Part shown: positions 11,264 through 20,840 of the stretch, piece by piece
Layout of the letters: each line of letters starts with the position of its first letter
How positions within the stretch are numbered: the first letter of the stretch is position 1
Assembly: GCA_001970955.1 (NCBI GenBank)
Contig: MPUH01000051.1
Coordinates: 1 to 64,000, forward strand
Origin: Stentor coeruleus
Lineage: Eukaryota; Ciliophora; Heterotrichea; Heterotrichida; Stentoridae
DNA: 64,000 nt
Direction: 5' to 3'
The notes under the pieces: model-generated
The model's database searches: none
Seen by the model: only the letters and a program-made list of their open reading frames with translations
What the model was told of the DNA's origin: nothing
Program-made: the position numbers and the translations under genes

Positions 11264-12412
11264 TATAAATTTGATTATTAATAGGATTATTTCTGTGTTT
11301 TTTTATTATTCATTTTAGAGTTTCTTGTGAATTGAGCTCTCCACTTGTTGTATTTTGGTAGGATTTTTTATATGTGTTACCCTTTTATTAATTCTAAACA
11401 CTTTTAGTAGAAACACTTTTGAGCTTATTCCATTTATTAGTCTCAGCCGAAAATATATCTTGGATAAAATTCTCAAGACTTTTAAACTCTAAATTATATA
11501 AGAAATACTACCAATTATAGGTCTTGCTTTTCAAAAATTTCCATTAACCTATATCTGGTTGAATTAGAAATTCTTAATTAATAAGAGTTCCTTAATTTCA
11601 TCACTGTACTTAAACTTTCTATTAAATTCATCTCTATTACATCTCATGCATTATTTAAAGCTATGACTATAAATTTGCTTATATTTGGATAATATGTAAA
11701 AGAATAAGCCATCACTTGAAGCTAGTTTGTTTACTAAACTAAGAAATATCAATTAACTTAGTAAAAAAATTGATTGAAAGGTTAGAATAAATTGTTTATT
11801 TAATGAATAGTTGTTTTGATAGGTTTGAGATGCATACTTTGCTTAAATAATAGGATTATAAATACCCAACCTGCTTAGTAAAGAATATTCCAATTTTATA
11901 TATTAAATAAGAGGGCCTGAAGGAAAAAAAATATTTTTGAAGAAGATAAATATCTCTGAGATAGAGATTAATTTTACATGTTTTTTTGATATATTGCGAT
12001 GAGATTGACTTAGTCAGAGACTTAAGTGACCATAAGTAGGGAGATTTCCGAACTTCTGAAAGGAAGTGAGCAATCTGTCCTACGGCTAGGGGACGCTGCA
12101 AGGCTTCGTGATAAATCATGTCAGGTTTTCTGACGTGAAACAACTATCAACAAAATAGCGAGTCTGACCAAGGGGTGCACTACTTAAAAACTTCTTATCC
12201 ATACTTTAATCTATTATAATTATAATCAATTGATTTATATCGTTTTTTTATAAAACTCACTTAACAACTCAAAATCAATAACCATCATATTCAATCACTC
12301 AAACTCTAACCCTATAACAAACTCACCACCCCAACTCTACAAATTCTCAACCAACAAACACTCACATCCCAAATCCTAATCATAAATCTATTCACCTTCA
12401 CCCTCAAAATTT
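11264..12412. other. spacer with one GC-raised island
   Basis: The stretch is AT-rich apart from 12000-12175, described as a candidate RNA. No tRNA or protein gene is recognised. Confidence 0.5.
12000..12175. ncRNA. candidate structured RNA of unknown class
   Basis: By hand count, 12051-12140 is about 47% G+C, far above the flanks. Three hairpins can be drawn: 12052-12056 with 12063-12067; 12079-12082 with 12087-12090; and an eight-pair stem, 12117-12124 with 12130-12137 (one G-T pair), closed by a gtttt loop. No U-snRNA, tRNA, 5S, RNase P or telomerase signature is recognised. A faint similarity of aacaaaatagcgag to the 3' part of 7SL RNA was noted, but the conserved SRP54-binding loop is not seen. 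Strand is undecided: neither side shows a clear T-run terminator. Confidence 0.35.
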
Positions 12413-13322
12413 TTAATTAGACTCACTATAATAATTTTCACTGATTTCTACAACAAAAGGACCCTGAGTAATTTTCTTAGCCTGCTCTTCAGTCAAAATA
12501 AGTCTAGAATCAAATCTCTGAGGCTTCTTCTTCCAAAAGTAGCAAAGCGAGCCTATCTCATTTCCCTTAATCATCTCCTTTGTAGTCTTCCCTGTAAAGC
12601 ACAAACTCAAATGATGTAAACACAACAGTAAAGCGCCTACACCAATCAAAGTAATAAAAGCCAGCATAATAACAATAACCACCAAAGAAACAGTCCCTGG
12701 CTTAATAACTAAATAAAAACTTACATGTTTCCTTTGCTGGACCTAAAACACTATAATCATGAAAAATAAATACAAGACATCCAGATATATCAATCAAACA
12801 TAATAATGTTAGACTTAGAATAAATAGGAAAAAATACAGATAATTCCTCCCACCGATACAGTTATTTATATATGAGCAATGATGATCAAATATCTCAACA
12901 CAGTTATCACAATTTTTACAATGGTGGGAACGTCTAGGTTTAAAAATCTGACATGTGTTGCAATATTTTGACATGTCAGTGTTTATTGTATCAAGGCTAG
13001 ATGAGTCTTGATCTAAGATTTCTATTATATTTTTTCTTGGGAGTATTCCTGGGTCGGTATATGTGCTTAGAAGATATGTAGAGAGAGTTATAAAGTATAT
13101 TATTCCTGAGAGAATTGGAAGGCAGATACTCACTTTGTCCCAAATGTAAGGGGCTACAAATATGAAAAATGTGTTAGGAATCAGTATTAGCGATACAAAT
13201 GAAGGGATATAATACAAAAAATCGCTCTTTGGACCTGCCATGTATTTACCATTACAACAAAAACGATTTTTCCCTGGCCATACTTTCCAAAGGCGCTTCT
13301 CAGATATGGAAGCATCTTTCAT
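12413..13322 (-). CDS. zDHHC protein S-acyltransferase with a 16-base intron
   Basis: A palmitoyltransferase of the zDHHC family, 297 residues after splicing. The cysteine-rich domain reads YCNTCQIFKPRRSHHCKNCDNC and ends in the catalytic FDHHC followed by SYINNCIGGRNY. The usual DHHC-PW pair is DHHC-SY here; the catalytic Cys is kept. About four membrane helices flank the domain, two before and two after. The TTxE motif appears as GKTTKEM after the last helix. The frame is joined by removing gtaagtttttatttag (12709-12724), which replaces an in-frame stop with continuous sequence into the fourth helix. The start is the ATG at 13322. Confidence 0.92.
12709..12724 (-). other. 16-base spliceosomal intron
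   Basis: Transcribed-strand sequence is gtaagtttttatttag. Removal fuses AKET to FIKPG and continues into the fourth membrane helix and the TTKE motif. Confidence 0.9.
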
Positions 13323-13555
13323 AATATTACCGAAGCTTAAATCATTTAAATTCTCCTTTTTTCAACATTAAAACAGTTATAAAATATTAATGAAAAGATT
13401 ATATAAGCAAAAATCACATCTTATCCTCCCAACTTCCAAAACCTTACCATCTCCAACCTTCACATAAATTCGCATAATAAAATCAAAAGAAATCTAAAAA
13501 CCAAACTTTAACTCCTAAAAAAAAACTATATACTAATACCTTAATCTTTTATTAT

Positions 13556-15229
13556 CTAGTTAGATTTCAACGAAGGCCTGAACGTGCATTCCTTCGTGAA
13601 CTCCTTTTCCTTTTCCTCTTTAATTTTCTGCACACGCATTTCAGTCATTTTATTTGCTGCAGTAAGTCTTTCATACATATCCGCAGGCATACTACTTCTT
13701 TTTTTCTCAGCAAGTACAATCGATGTCTGACTAATAAATGGTTTCCTTTCAGCCTCTAAAGTTTCCTGTTTGGTCTCTTTTTTCAACAAAGTCGATCTTT
13801 GTGCTACATTTAATCCTTTACAAAGAACATCCATTTTATTGCTAAACTGAGCGAAATCCAAATTTTCCTCAGAAGTCTGAAGCTCTTCAAAAAAAGGAGT
13901 CAATATTTCTAATGCTTTTATATCGATTTGGTCTATTCTTATAGCATTTGCTGATATAAACCCATCATCATCAGAATCTAAAGTTTTAAACAACCTCTCA
14001 TATTGTCTTTGACGGAAGTCGTGGAAAATCTTATCAGACTCAGCAAGGCTTTTTTTAGATACTGAAGCAGCTTCAACTTGTTTTAATTGTTCATTTTGTA
14101 AATCTTCAAGTTCTTTTTTCTTTGTGTCATTTCTTGAATAAAGCATATTCCAAACAGTAGTTTGAGTTGTTCTTTTTTCCCCAGTGTTATTTATAAGTGG
14201 TTTAAAAAATTTTTGTCCTGTCAGATCATCAACATCTTTTTCTTCCTGCTCTTTTCTTATTCGTTCCAATTCTTCATCATAAGCTCGTTTTGTAGCATCT
14301 AGTCGATCAAAAACTTCCTCTTTAGATTCTTTGACTCCTTTTTTCTTAGTAAGACTAACATTTGGCTTGAATGTATACTGTTTCTGATCCTCTTCTAACT
14401 TTTTCATCTGTTTTTCCTTAAGTTTTTCAGCCATTCCATACAATTGTTCATATGCTTTTTTGCTTTGGTCCTTTTTCTTAGTCTTAGTATTAATACTCGG
14501 AGTAAACTTGCATTCTTTCATCTGGTCCTCTTCTTGAGCTTGTTTAAGTTTCTGAAGTTTTTCCTGGTATTCTTGACCTTTTTTCCAAAGCTTTTCCTCA
14601 GGTTTTTCTGGGTTCCTTGGTGATATTGCACTACTATTCCTATTAATATTCGGGCTGAAAGTTAATTCAGGGATTTCCAAGTCTTCTTTAGCTTGTTGTT
14701 TAAGCTCAGCAGTCTTTTTTTGTTCTTCTTTTTTCTTAAGTCCTTTTACATATAAATACTCGCCATAGTTGAAATTCCCTGAACTTTTACTTTTGCTCAT
14801 TTGAGAAGATTGCATTGATGCTGACACATTGTTTTTCTTGAGTTGCTGGTATATTCTATCATAAACCGTGCCTTTTTTCGGCTGTTTCGGGCCTTTGTTT
14901 TTATGTTCACGTATTTGTTGAGATGGGCTCATAGAATGGGATGCCATCCAATCTAACGACCCAACTTCGCCTTGCTCTTTTTTCCTTATAATGTCTTTAT
15001 TTTCTTGAATTAGGGATATAAGGGATTGCATTAATGAATTGTCCAGCCCATGCTTTTCTGCAAAAATTCGAGCTAAATCAGATGGGTCGTCGTTTTCATG
15101 AATAGCAATCACGTCTTGACGACCATCACCTATTTCTACAGTCATTACTAGTAATTCTCTATTACCTTGGTGACCTTCATCTGCTTGTTTGTCGTCGTTT
15201 CTTGGAGATTCGAAACCTGGCTGTTCCAT
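13556..15229 (-). CDS. EF-hand protein with repeated F-x-P motifs and coiled coil
   Basis: A 557-residue charged protein. Residues 25-80 form a small folded-looking N-terminal region (VMTVEIGDGRQDVIAIHEND). The middle holds long Lys/Glu coiled-coil segments punctuated by a repeated short motif: LTFSPNINR, CKFTPSIN, YTFKPNVS, KFFKPLIN and, at the very end, CTFRPSLKS. One EF-hand loop, DSDDDGFIS, lies near residue 410. This arrangement of spaced F-x-P motifs plus EF-hand is known from uncharacterised ciliate and apicomplexan proteins; a cytoskeletal role is plausible but inferred. It is transcribed away from the DENN gene, with 173 bases between starts. Confidence 0.85.
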   Translation of the reverse strand: MEQPGFESPRNDDKQADEGHQGNRELLVMTVEIGDGRQDVIAIHENDDPSDLARIFAEKHGLDNSLMQSLISLIQENKDIIRKKEQGEVGSLDWMASHSMSPSQQIREHKNKGPKQPKKGTVYDRIYQQLKKNNVSASMQSSQMSKSKSSGNFNYGEYLYVKGLKKKEEQKKTAELKQQAKEDLEIPELTFSPNINRNSSAISPRNPEKPEEKLWKKGQEYQEKLQKLKQAQEEDQMKECKFTPSINTKTKKKDQSKKAYEQLYGMAEKLKEKQMKKLEEDQKQYTFKPNVSLTKKKGVKESKEEVFDRLDATKRAYDEELERIRKEQEEKDVDDLTGQKFFKPLINNTGEKRTTQTTVWNMLYSRNDTKKKELEDLQNEQLKQVEAASVSKKSLAESDKIFHDFRQRQYERLFKTLDSDDDGFISANAIRIDQIDIKALEILTPFFEELQTSEENLDFAQFSNKMDVLCKGLNVAQRSTLLKKETKQETLEAERKPFISQTSIVLAEKKRSSMPADMYERLTAANKMTEMRVQKIKEEKEKEFTKECTFRPSLKSN

Positions 15230-15402
15230 ATTATGGCTAGGAATTAAAGATAATATGATTAAAATTTAAAATTATTTTTGGCTTTTATCTTGAACTACAC
15301 AGTAACCATAAGAAAAACTTATTTTCCCATATAAATAATCCCAAAAATAAACTTAGATGAGAGTTAGAAGCGTTATAATATCATATATAATAAGATATAA
15401 TC
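15230..15402. promoter_or_regulatory. short divergent promoter region
   Basis: These 173 bases separate two divergent start codons and must hold both promoters. They are AT-rich, with TATA-like tatataataagatata next to the DENN start. Confidence 0.5.
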
Positions 15403-17709
15403 ATGGAAGCGCTATTTACTGAAGTACAGAAACCTTTCATAAAGCTAGTTGAATCAATTAGTGTCCTTGGGTTGAGTGTTGTTACATTAAGAGGTATAAA
15501 ATAAACAGAAATGATGCTTGAAGGGAAAAACTCCGGAAGCCCCGAGATTATTTTCCAGTTACCCCCTGGTGCTGAGGTGCTGAAACAAAGCCACATGGAA
15601 GTGATATAAAAATAGATGATTTTTACTGAAGGTGAGATAGTTCTAGAATCTTCTCCACAAGCTCAGAAGTTTTTTTCTACAACAGTGACCAATGAGCATG
15701 GAGAATTTACTCACCTCCATTGTCTAATCACATATGAATGCATAAACCCAAGTATAATCAACACATCAAAAGACCGTGTAAGTTCTTTAAAATCCATATC
15801 TTGTATTAAGCAAAATATTATAAGTGATGATTCTCATAGTTCATATATCCCAATAGCATTATGCTTAGTAACAAGTAGTCGGTATATTGATGTATTTAGA
15901 GACATACTTGTAAGTTTGAATCTGTTTTTACAAGGAATCAGTATGACACCTATAAAAGTTAACACCCTAGTGATGTCTGTTGAATTTATGCGTGCAGCTT
16001 GTCTTATATTAAATGACTTGGTAATCCCACCTTATGATGTGGAAATTTCAGTCAAAATAGGTGGAAATGATATTATAATCCCTGTAGAAAGTAACTCTGG
16101 TTTATTGCACACTGAGAAATGCATAGCAGTTCTACTTGATCTTATTGATATAAGAAACATAATCGAACTTTGGGAGTGTTTGCTATTAAACAAACATGCA
16201 TTTTTGCGCAGTTGTAATGAATACTTGTTATATTTAATCCTTGAAGCTTTTAAAGAACTACTTTTCCCATTAAAGTGGTCGCTTTATATCGTCCCTGTTT
16301 TAGGTCCTAAACTCATTGAGTATTTATCTTCCCCTGTTCCAATACTTATTGGTATAAATTCTGCATTGGTTTCAATCGAAGCTGCATTAAAAGAAAACCC
16401 TTCAGCTGCAATACTTGATATAGACTCTAATATACTATACAACTCTTCTACATCTTTATGTGATTGTCAAGCTGCAATCATTAGTAAAAAGCTTCAATTA
16501 GTTAAAGCTTATTATTATGTTAACAAAGATAGACTTAGTACTTATAGGATGAATAGTTTAGAAAACAATATTGAAGATGATGAGTTTGTTCAGACTGCTA
16601 AAACTTTACTTGGAGCTAATCCTCAGGATCGTGAGAGGATTTTTATAGCTCTTATTAGACATATTTTTTTGGACTTTTTTATTAGAGGCCTTGGGAAGTT
16701 TAATAGATTTTTTACATATGAGTCGTTTGAAGAAAAGTTTGAGTTTAATACTATGAGTTTTTTACAGAGTGTAAAAAGGTGTGAAGAGTGCAAAATGGAG
16801 GAGTTTTGGAAAGAGTTTGTGGAGTCTAGTACTTTTCAGCAGTTTTTGGAGTTTGAAGGCAAATTTGATGATAGTTATTATAAAAGGTATTTTGGGATAT
16901 TGAAGAGCATAAAAGCTGGGGAGTATAAGATTTGTAATACAAAAGCTAATTATGTGTTTGAGATTGAAAGAGGATTGAGTCCTAGAGGGCTTATGAGACT
17001 AATAAAACAAAGCAAAGACAAAAAAATAAGTGATTTCCTAAGCAACTCAATCACAATCCTCAGAAGAGAAATCGCGAATAGCCTAAAAATATTCAAAGAG
17101 TACTATCGTAATGGAGAAAGCATGGGCAGATACCAAAGCCCAAAAAACACCCAAGATTGCTATCATCTATACTATGGCAAATTCGGCATAATCAGAGTAA
17201 CCTCATTACTTTTAGGACATGTTGAAGCCAACAAGTTTTCAGATTTCAGTATTACAAACGAATCAATCTTATCAAGATTAGAAAACGAAACTGATGTAAA
17301 AGCTTTATGGGAAGCTAAAGTCTTATATCTACATTATCTTATAAAAGATGTGCCATACAAATGGGATTTAGATAAAATCGAAAAAATCATAAGGATTTTA
17401 AATGATAATGAAGGCAAAATGCATAATATTTATCAGTTGATTGGGGGAATTATGAAAGAAATTATGGGTTTAAGTTTCGATTCGATATCTGGATTGGTAA
17501 AAGCTGGCGGGAAAGTTGGGTTCTTAGCGAAGTTGTTATTGAAACAGCATTGTTCGAGGATGAGTAAGGCTAGGTCGCATATAATACCACAAAAGGATTT
17601 GAAAATCGACAGTAATATGGTGGAAGATAATCAGAAACATAAGGTTTTTACTCCAGTTTGTGCTGCAATGAAATTTAAGAGAAAACTATCATTGTTTTTT
17701 CGATTGTAA
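15403..17709 (+). CDS. DENN-domain protein (Rab exchange factor family), two 15-base introns
   Basis: DENN proteins activate Rab GTPases. After removing two 15-base introns the product has 758 residues. The uDENN part is VLGLSVVTLRE and PEIIFQLPPGAEV; cDENN follows with SYIPIALCLVTSS and LLFPLKWSLYIVPVLGPKL, then SSPVPILIGI and ILDIDSNILY, which match the cDENN core where family members read LPxxLLxxxxxPVPFLIG and a DLD motif. A lower-similarity dDENN-like and helical region fills the rest. The ATG at 15403 is chosen because the uDENN strand begins there; without the introns the frame would start 60 residues late at 15616. It has divergent promoter sharing with the EF-hand gene. Confidence 0.9.
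15494..15508 (+). other. 15-base intron 1 of the DENN gene
   Basis: Sequence gtataaaataaacag. Removal joins VVTLRE to MMLEGKNSGSPEI in frame. Confidence 0.88.
15601..15615 (+). other. 15-base intron 2 of the DENN gene
   Basis: Sequence gtgatataaaaatag, containing an in-frame TAA. Removal joins LKQSHME to MIFTEGEI. Confidence 0.88.
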
Positions 17710-17719
17710 GGCTAGTAAT

Positions 17720-17927
17720 GTAGAATAATAGTCGTGCTCTTTAGCTTGAGGTAATGCGTTTTTATTGAAGTTTATGATTGTAGGAATGGATTGTTTGGGT
17801 TTTGGATGTGGAGTATTGAATTGTGTAGAATAATAGTCGTGCTCTTTAGCTTGAGGTAATGTGTTTTTATTGAAGTTTATGATTGTAGGAATGGATTGTT
17901 TGGGTTTTGGATGTGGAGTATTGAATT
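17720..17927. repeat. 105-base tandem repeat, two copies
   Basis: Copies begin at 17720 and 17825. They differ by a single base (gcg versus gtg) over about 103 compared positions. The repeat fills most of the spacer between the DENN gene and MCM7. Confidence 0.95.
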
Positions 17928-17962
17928 AACTATAAGATTTTAAGAAATATCCATTAATAAAA

Positions 17963-17974
17963 TACGCGCGAATG
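17963..17974 (+). promoter_or_regulatory. E2F-like GC motif next to the MCM7 start
   Basis: The motif cgcgcg at 17965-17970 sits directly before the ATG in an otherwise AT-only leader; read on the other strand it is ttcgcgcg, close to the E2F core. MCM genes are classical E2F targets. Functional use is inferred. Confidence 0.4.
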
Positions 17975-20158
17975 GCCCATCAAAAGGAATCAGCGAGACT
18001 TAACTTTGACGAGGAAAAAGCCGCTCTAGTCAGATTTTTCCAAGAATTTACCACCTCTGATGACTACTCTGATCCAGTTCACGGTCGCAATTACTACTTA
18101 TCCCAGCTGCAACAAATCTCAGACCGAACGAAATTAGTCCTAGATGTGTACATAGAAGACCTCGAAAGTTTTCTTGTCGCCAATGATGAATCTAGGCTCT
18201 TTTCAAACATCCTTACTAATACTAAAAGATATCAAAAGCTCATGATGGAAGCTGCTGATACCCTATTGCCTCGAGCACAAAAAGAATACTTGAGTACAGT
18301 CCAGGACGTTATATTAAATCAACGTCTTCTGACAATTGACCCTCATGGAATTCCAGCTGAGATTAAACGTAGATATGAGCTTATAGTGTGTTTTAAAGGT
18401 ACAAGTAAACTAAGCATAGTCCCATTACGTGAAGTTGGAGCATCAAGTATTGGACGATTGATAAATGTCAAAGGAATTGTGACAAGAGCTTCAGATGTCA
18501 AGCCTCATATAGCAGTAGCGTCATTTGTATGTGATGTTTGTGGACATGAAGAATTCAAGACTGTTGGTGGGATGACTTATTTACCGCTTTTTGAGTGTAA
18601 TTCAGAAGTATGCAAAGCTTCGCATTCCAGAGGGAATTTACATCAACAGACCAGAGGGTCTAAATTCGTCAGCTTTCAAGAAATACGCATACAGGAACCA
18701 TCAGATCAGGTACCTATGGGACAAGTACCTAGGGCGCTTAAAGTGTACTCATATGGACAAAGTACGCGGCTTTGTTCACCTGGAGATTTAATCACTATAA
18801 CTGGTGTTTTCCTCACTCAACCTTTCATAGGCTTTAGGGCTATCACAGCAGGGCTTCTTCATGATACTTACCTTGAAGCATTCAAAATCAGCAGAAGTAA
18901 AAAAAGCTATAAAGAAAGTAATCTTAGTACTGACCAAGTTGATAAATTGAAATCAGGGGTAGGGAGTAGAGAAATTTATTCATTGCTTTCTAAGTCAATA
19001 GCTCCAGAAATCCATGGACTTGAAGATGTGAAAAAAGCTTTGTTGCTGTTACTAGTCGGTGGAGTGTCGAAGAAAATGAACGACGGGATGAAGATTAGAG
19101 GGGATATTAACATATTGCTTATGGGAGACCCTGGAGTTGCGAAAAGTCAGCTTTTAAAGCATATATCTTTACTTGCACCAAGAGGGATTTATACTACAGG
19201 CAAAGGGTCATCAGGTGTTGGTTTAACAGCTGCTGTGATTAAAGATTCCATAACAGGAGAAATGAACCTTGAAGGAGGTGCTTTGGTCCTTGCCGATCAA
19301 GGCATCTGCTGTATTGATGAATTTGACAAAATGGATGAAAGAGACCGAACATCAATACATGAAGTTATGGAACAACAAACAGTCAGTATAGCCAAAGCTG
19401 GAATCACTACAACTTTAAATGCAAGAGCATCAATACTTGCAGCAGCCAATCCACTATTCGGTCGATATGATCGAAGAAAAACTCCTCATGAAAACATAAA
19501 CTTACCCGCAGCATTACTTTCAAGATTTGATTTAGTGTTCTTATTATTAGATAATCATGACCCTCAAGCTGACCTGGCATTAGCTGAAGCTGTAACTTAT
19601 GTGCATCAGCATTTAAAGTCCAAAGATAAAGAGCGTGTCACTTTATTAGACGCTAATTTCATGCGAGCTTATATTGCCGAAGCTAAACGTATTGAACCAG
19701 TAATCCCATCCCAGCTCCACAATTTCATAATCCAAAAATATGTTGAAAAACGCCAAGAACAAACTGAAGTTAATAAAATCGGCTATGTTTACGTCACACC
19801 TCGAACACTTCTAGGAATTATCCGTCTAGCCCAAGGACTATCACGCTTACGTTTTAGTGAAGTTGTAGACCAAGACGATATCGAAGAAGCACTTCGGCTT
19901 ATGGAAGCAAGTCGTAATACTATAAACCAAGACACAGTACCAAAATCAAAAATTGACCCAATCTCAGCAGTATTCAAAATAATTCGTGAAGAATGCAAAA
20001 AAGGTGAAAACCAGACAACAAGTAAAACATCAATTCTTAAAAGAGTAGTTGGGAAAGGGTATTCAGAAAATGAACTTAATCAAGCTTTGGAAACTTATTC
20101 AGACTTAAACGTCATTATGCTCAATAGAGATGCAACTCTCATAACGTTAATCCAATAG
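17972..20158 (+). CDS. MCM7: MCM7, subunit of the replicative MCM2-7 helicase
   Basis: A 728-residue AAA+ helicase subunit that licenses and unwinds replication origins in the nucleus. Seen: N-terminal MCM fold, zinc finger starting CDVCG near residue 187 and completed by CNSEVC, DNA-binding OB region with SDQVPMGQVPRALKV, Walker A GDPGVAKSQLL near 385, the MCM7-type TTGKGSSGVGLTAAV, Walker B CCIDEFDKM near 447, arginine finger LLSRFD near 519 and a C-terminal winged helix. QTRGSKFVSFQE and the IPRAL-like motif point to MCM7 rather than other MCMs. No intron is needed. The stop lies 22 bases from the DNAAF6 stop on the other strand, so the 3' ends of the two transcripts probably overlap. Confidence 0.97.
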   Translation: MAHQKESARLNFDEEKAALVRFFQEFTTSDDYSDPVHGRNYYLSQLQQISDRTKLVLDVYIEDLESFLVANDESRLFSNILTNTKRYQKLMMEAADTLLPRAQKEYLSTVQDVILNQRLLTIDPHGIPAEIKRRYELIVCFKGTSKLSIVPLREVGASSIGRLINVKGIVTRASDVKPHIAVASFVCDVCGHEEFKTVGGMTYLPLFECNSEVCKASHSRGNLHQQTRGSKFVSFQEIRIQEPSDQVPMGQVPRALKVYSYGQSTRLCSPGDLITITGVFLTQPFIGFRAITAGLLHDTYLEAFKISRSKKSYKESNLSTDQVDKLKSGVGSREIYSLLSKSIAPEIHGLEDVKKALLLLLVGGVSKKMNDGMKIRGDINILLMGDPGVAKSQLLKHISLLAPRGIYTTGKGSSGVGLTAAVIKDSITGEMNLEGGALVLADQGICCIDEFDKMDERDRTSIHEVMEQQTVSIAKAGITTTLNARASILAAANPLFGRYDRRKTPHENINLPAALLSRFDLVFLLLDNHDPQADLALAEAVTYVHQHLKSKDKERVTLLDANFMRAYIAEAKRIEPVIPSQLHNFIIQKYVEKRQEQTEVNKIGYVYVTPRTLLGIIRLAQGLSRLRFSEVVDQDDIEEALRLMEASRNTINQDTVPKSKIDPISAVFKIIREECKKGENQTTSKTSILKRVVGKGYSENELNQALETYSDLNVIMLNRDATLITLIQ

Positions 20159-20180
20159 GTTTATATCAAAAAAAAATTAG

Positions 20181-20732
20181 TTAAAAAAGGTCTCTAATAA
20201 TAGGTAGGGTTATTGTTAAAGAACTACTATATGGGTCCCATTTAGCATTACCATCTTTATCTTTTACTGTATGAGGAAGAGGAAGGGTTAAGGCGAATTT
20301 TGGTGCTTGGAGTCTTAGAACTGTAGGGTCTACATCAATAGTGATTTCATTTTGTTTAGTGCCTGGTAAAGATATACGAATGAGTAGGTCTTGACAACAA
20401 CGAGAACTTGGGTCTAAGCCGCCAAGTCCTAAAAATACATCTTCAGTACCCACTTTTTGTTTATACATTATTTGGTATTCAGGTTCTGGTCGATCGTCAC
20501 TGATTTTTGCTGAGAGGTTGTTGGTTTCTTCTTGTTTCCAAATTTCTTGAGGCTTGTTTCTATTAACTTTTGTTGTGATTTTCGCATGAGCAGGAGCCAT
20601 TTCCTTTCTACCCCCAGTTATATCACCTGGGGTTATAGTACTTCCCCCAGGTGTTGAGTAGTAATTCTCTTCCTCATCATCTGGCGCTATTATTTTTTTC
20701 AAGTTCTCAAGGTCATCAATTGAAAATGCCAT
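20181..20732 (-). CDS. DNAAF6: DNAAF6 (PIH1D3), axonemal dynein assembly factor
   Basis: DNAAF6 works with HSP90 and other PIH proteins to preassemble dynein arms in the cytoplasm of ciliated cells. The 183-residue product carries the family signature RPEPEYQIMYKQKVGTEDV followed by FLGLGGLDPSS, CCQDLLIRISLPGTK and a CS-like beta domain to the end. The acidic N-terminal region (EEENYYSTPGG) matches the family layout, and length is close to the roughly 200 residues of animal members. It is convergent with MCM7 (22 bases between stops). Confidence 0.93.
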   Translation of the reverse strand: MAFSIDDLENLKKIIAPDDEEENYYSTPGGSTITPGDITGGRKEMAPAHAKITTKVNRNKPQEIWKQEETNNLSAKISDDRPEPEYQIMYKQKVGTEDVFLGLGGLDPSSRCCQDLLIRISLPGTKQNEITIDVDPTVLRLQAPKFALTLPLPHTVKDKDGNAKWDPYSSSLTITLPIIRDLF

Positions 20733-20840
20733 TTTATATATTCAGCAATCTAGAAATCATGGATTTATATAAACTCAGTCTCTTCGAAATATTATATAAA
20801 AAAAGTTATAAAAATCTATTCTTAATCATATTAAGGAAAA

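Noticed and set aside
11856-12143. 95-codon minus-strand frame
   Set aside because: Crosses the GC-raised island and an AT-rich tail with different compositions and has no protein-like pattern; the island is better treated as a candidate RNA.
12000-12175. SRP RNA identity for the GC-raised island
   Set aside because: A short resemblance to the 7SL 3' region exists, but the conserved helix 8 loop and the Alu-domain motifs are not found.
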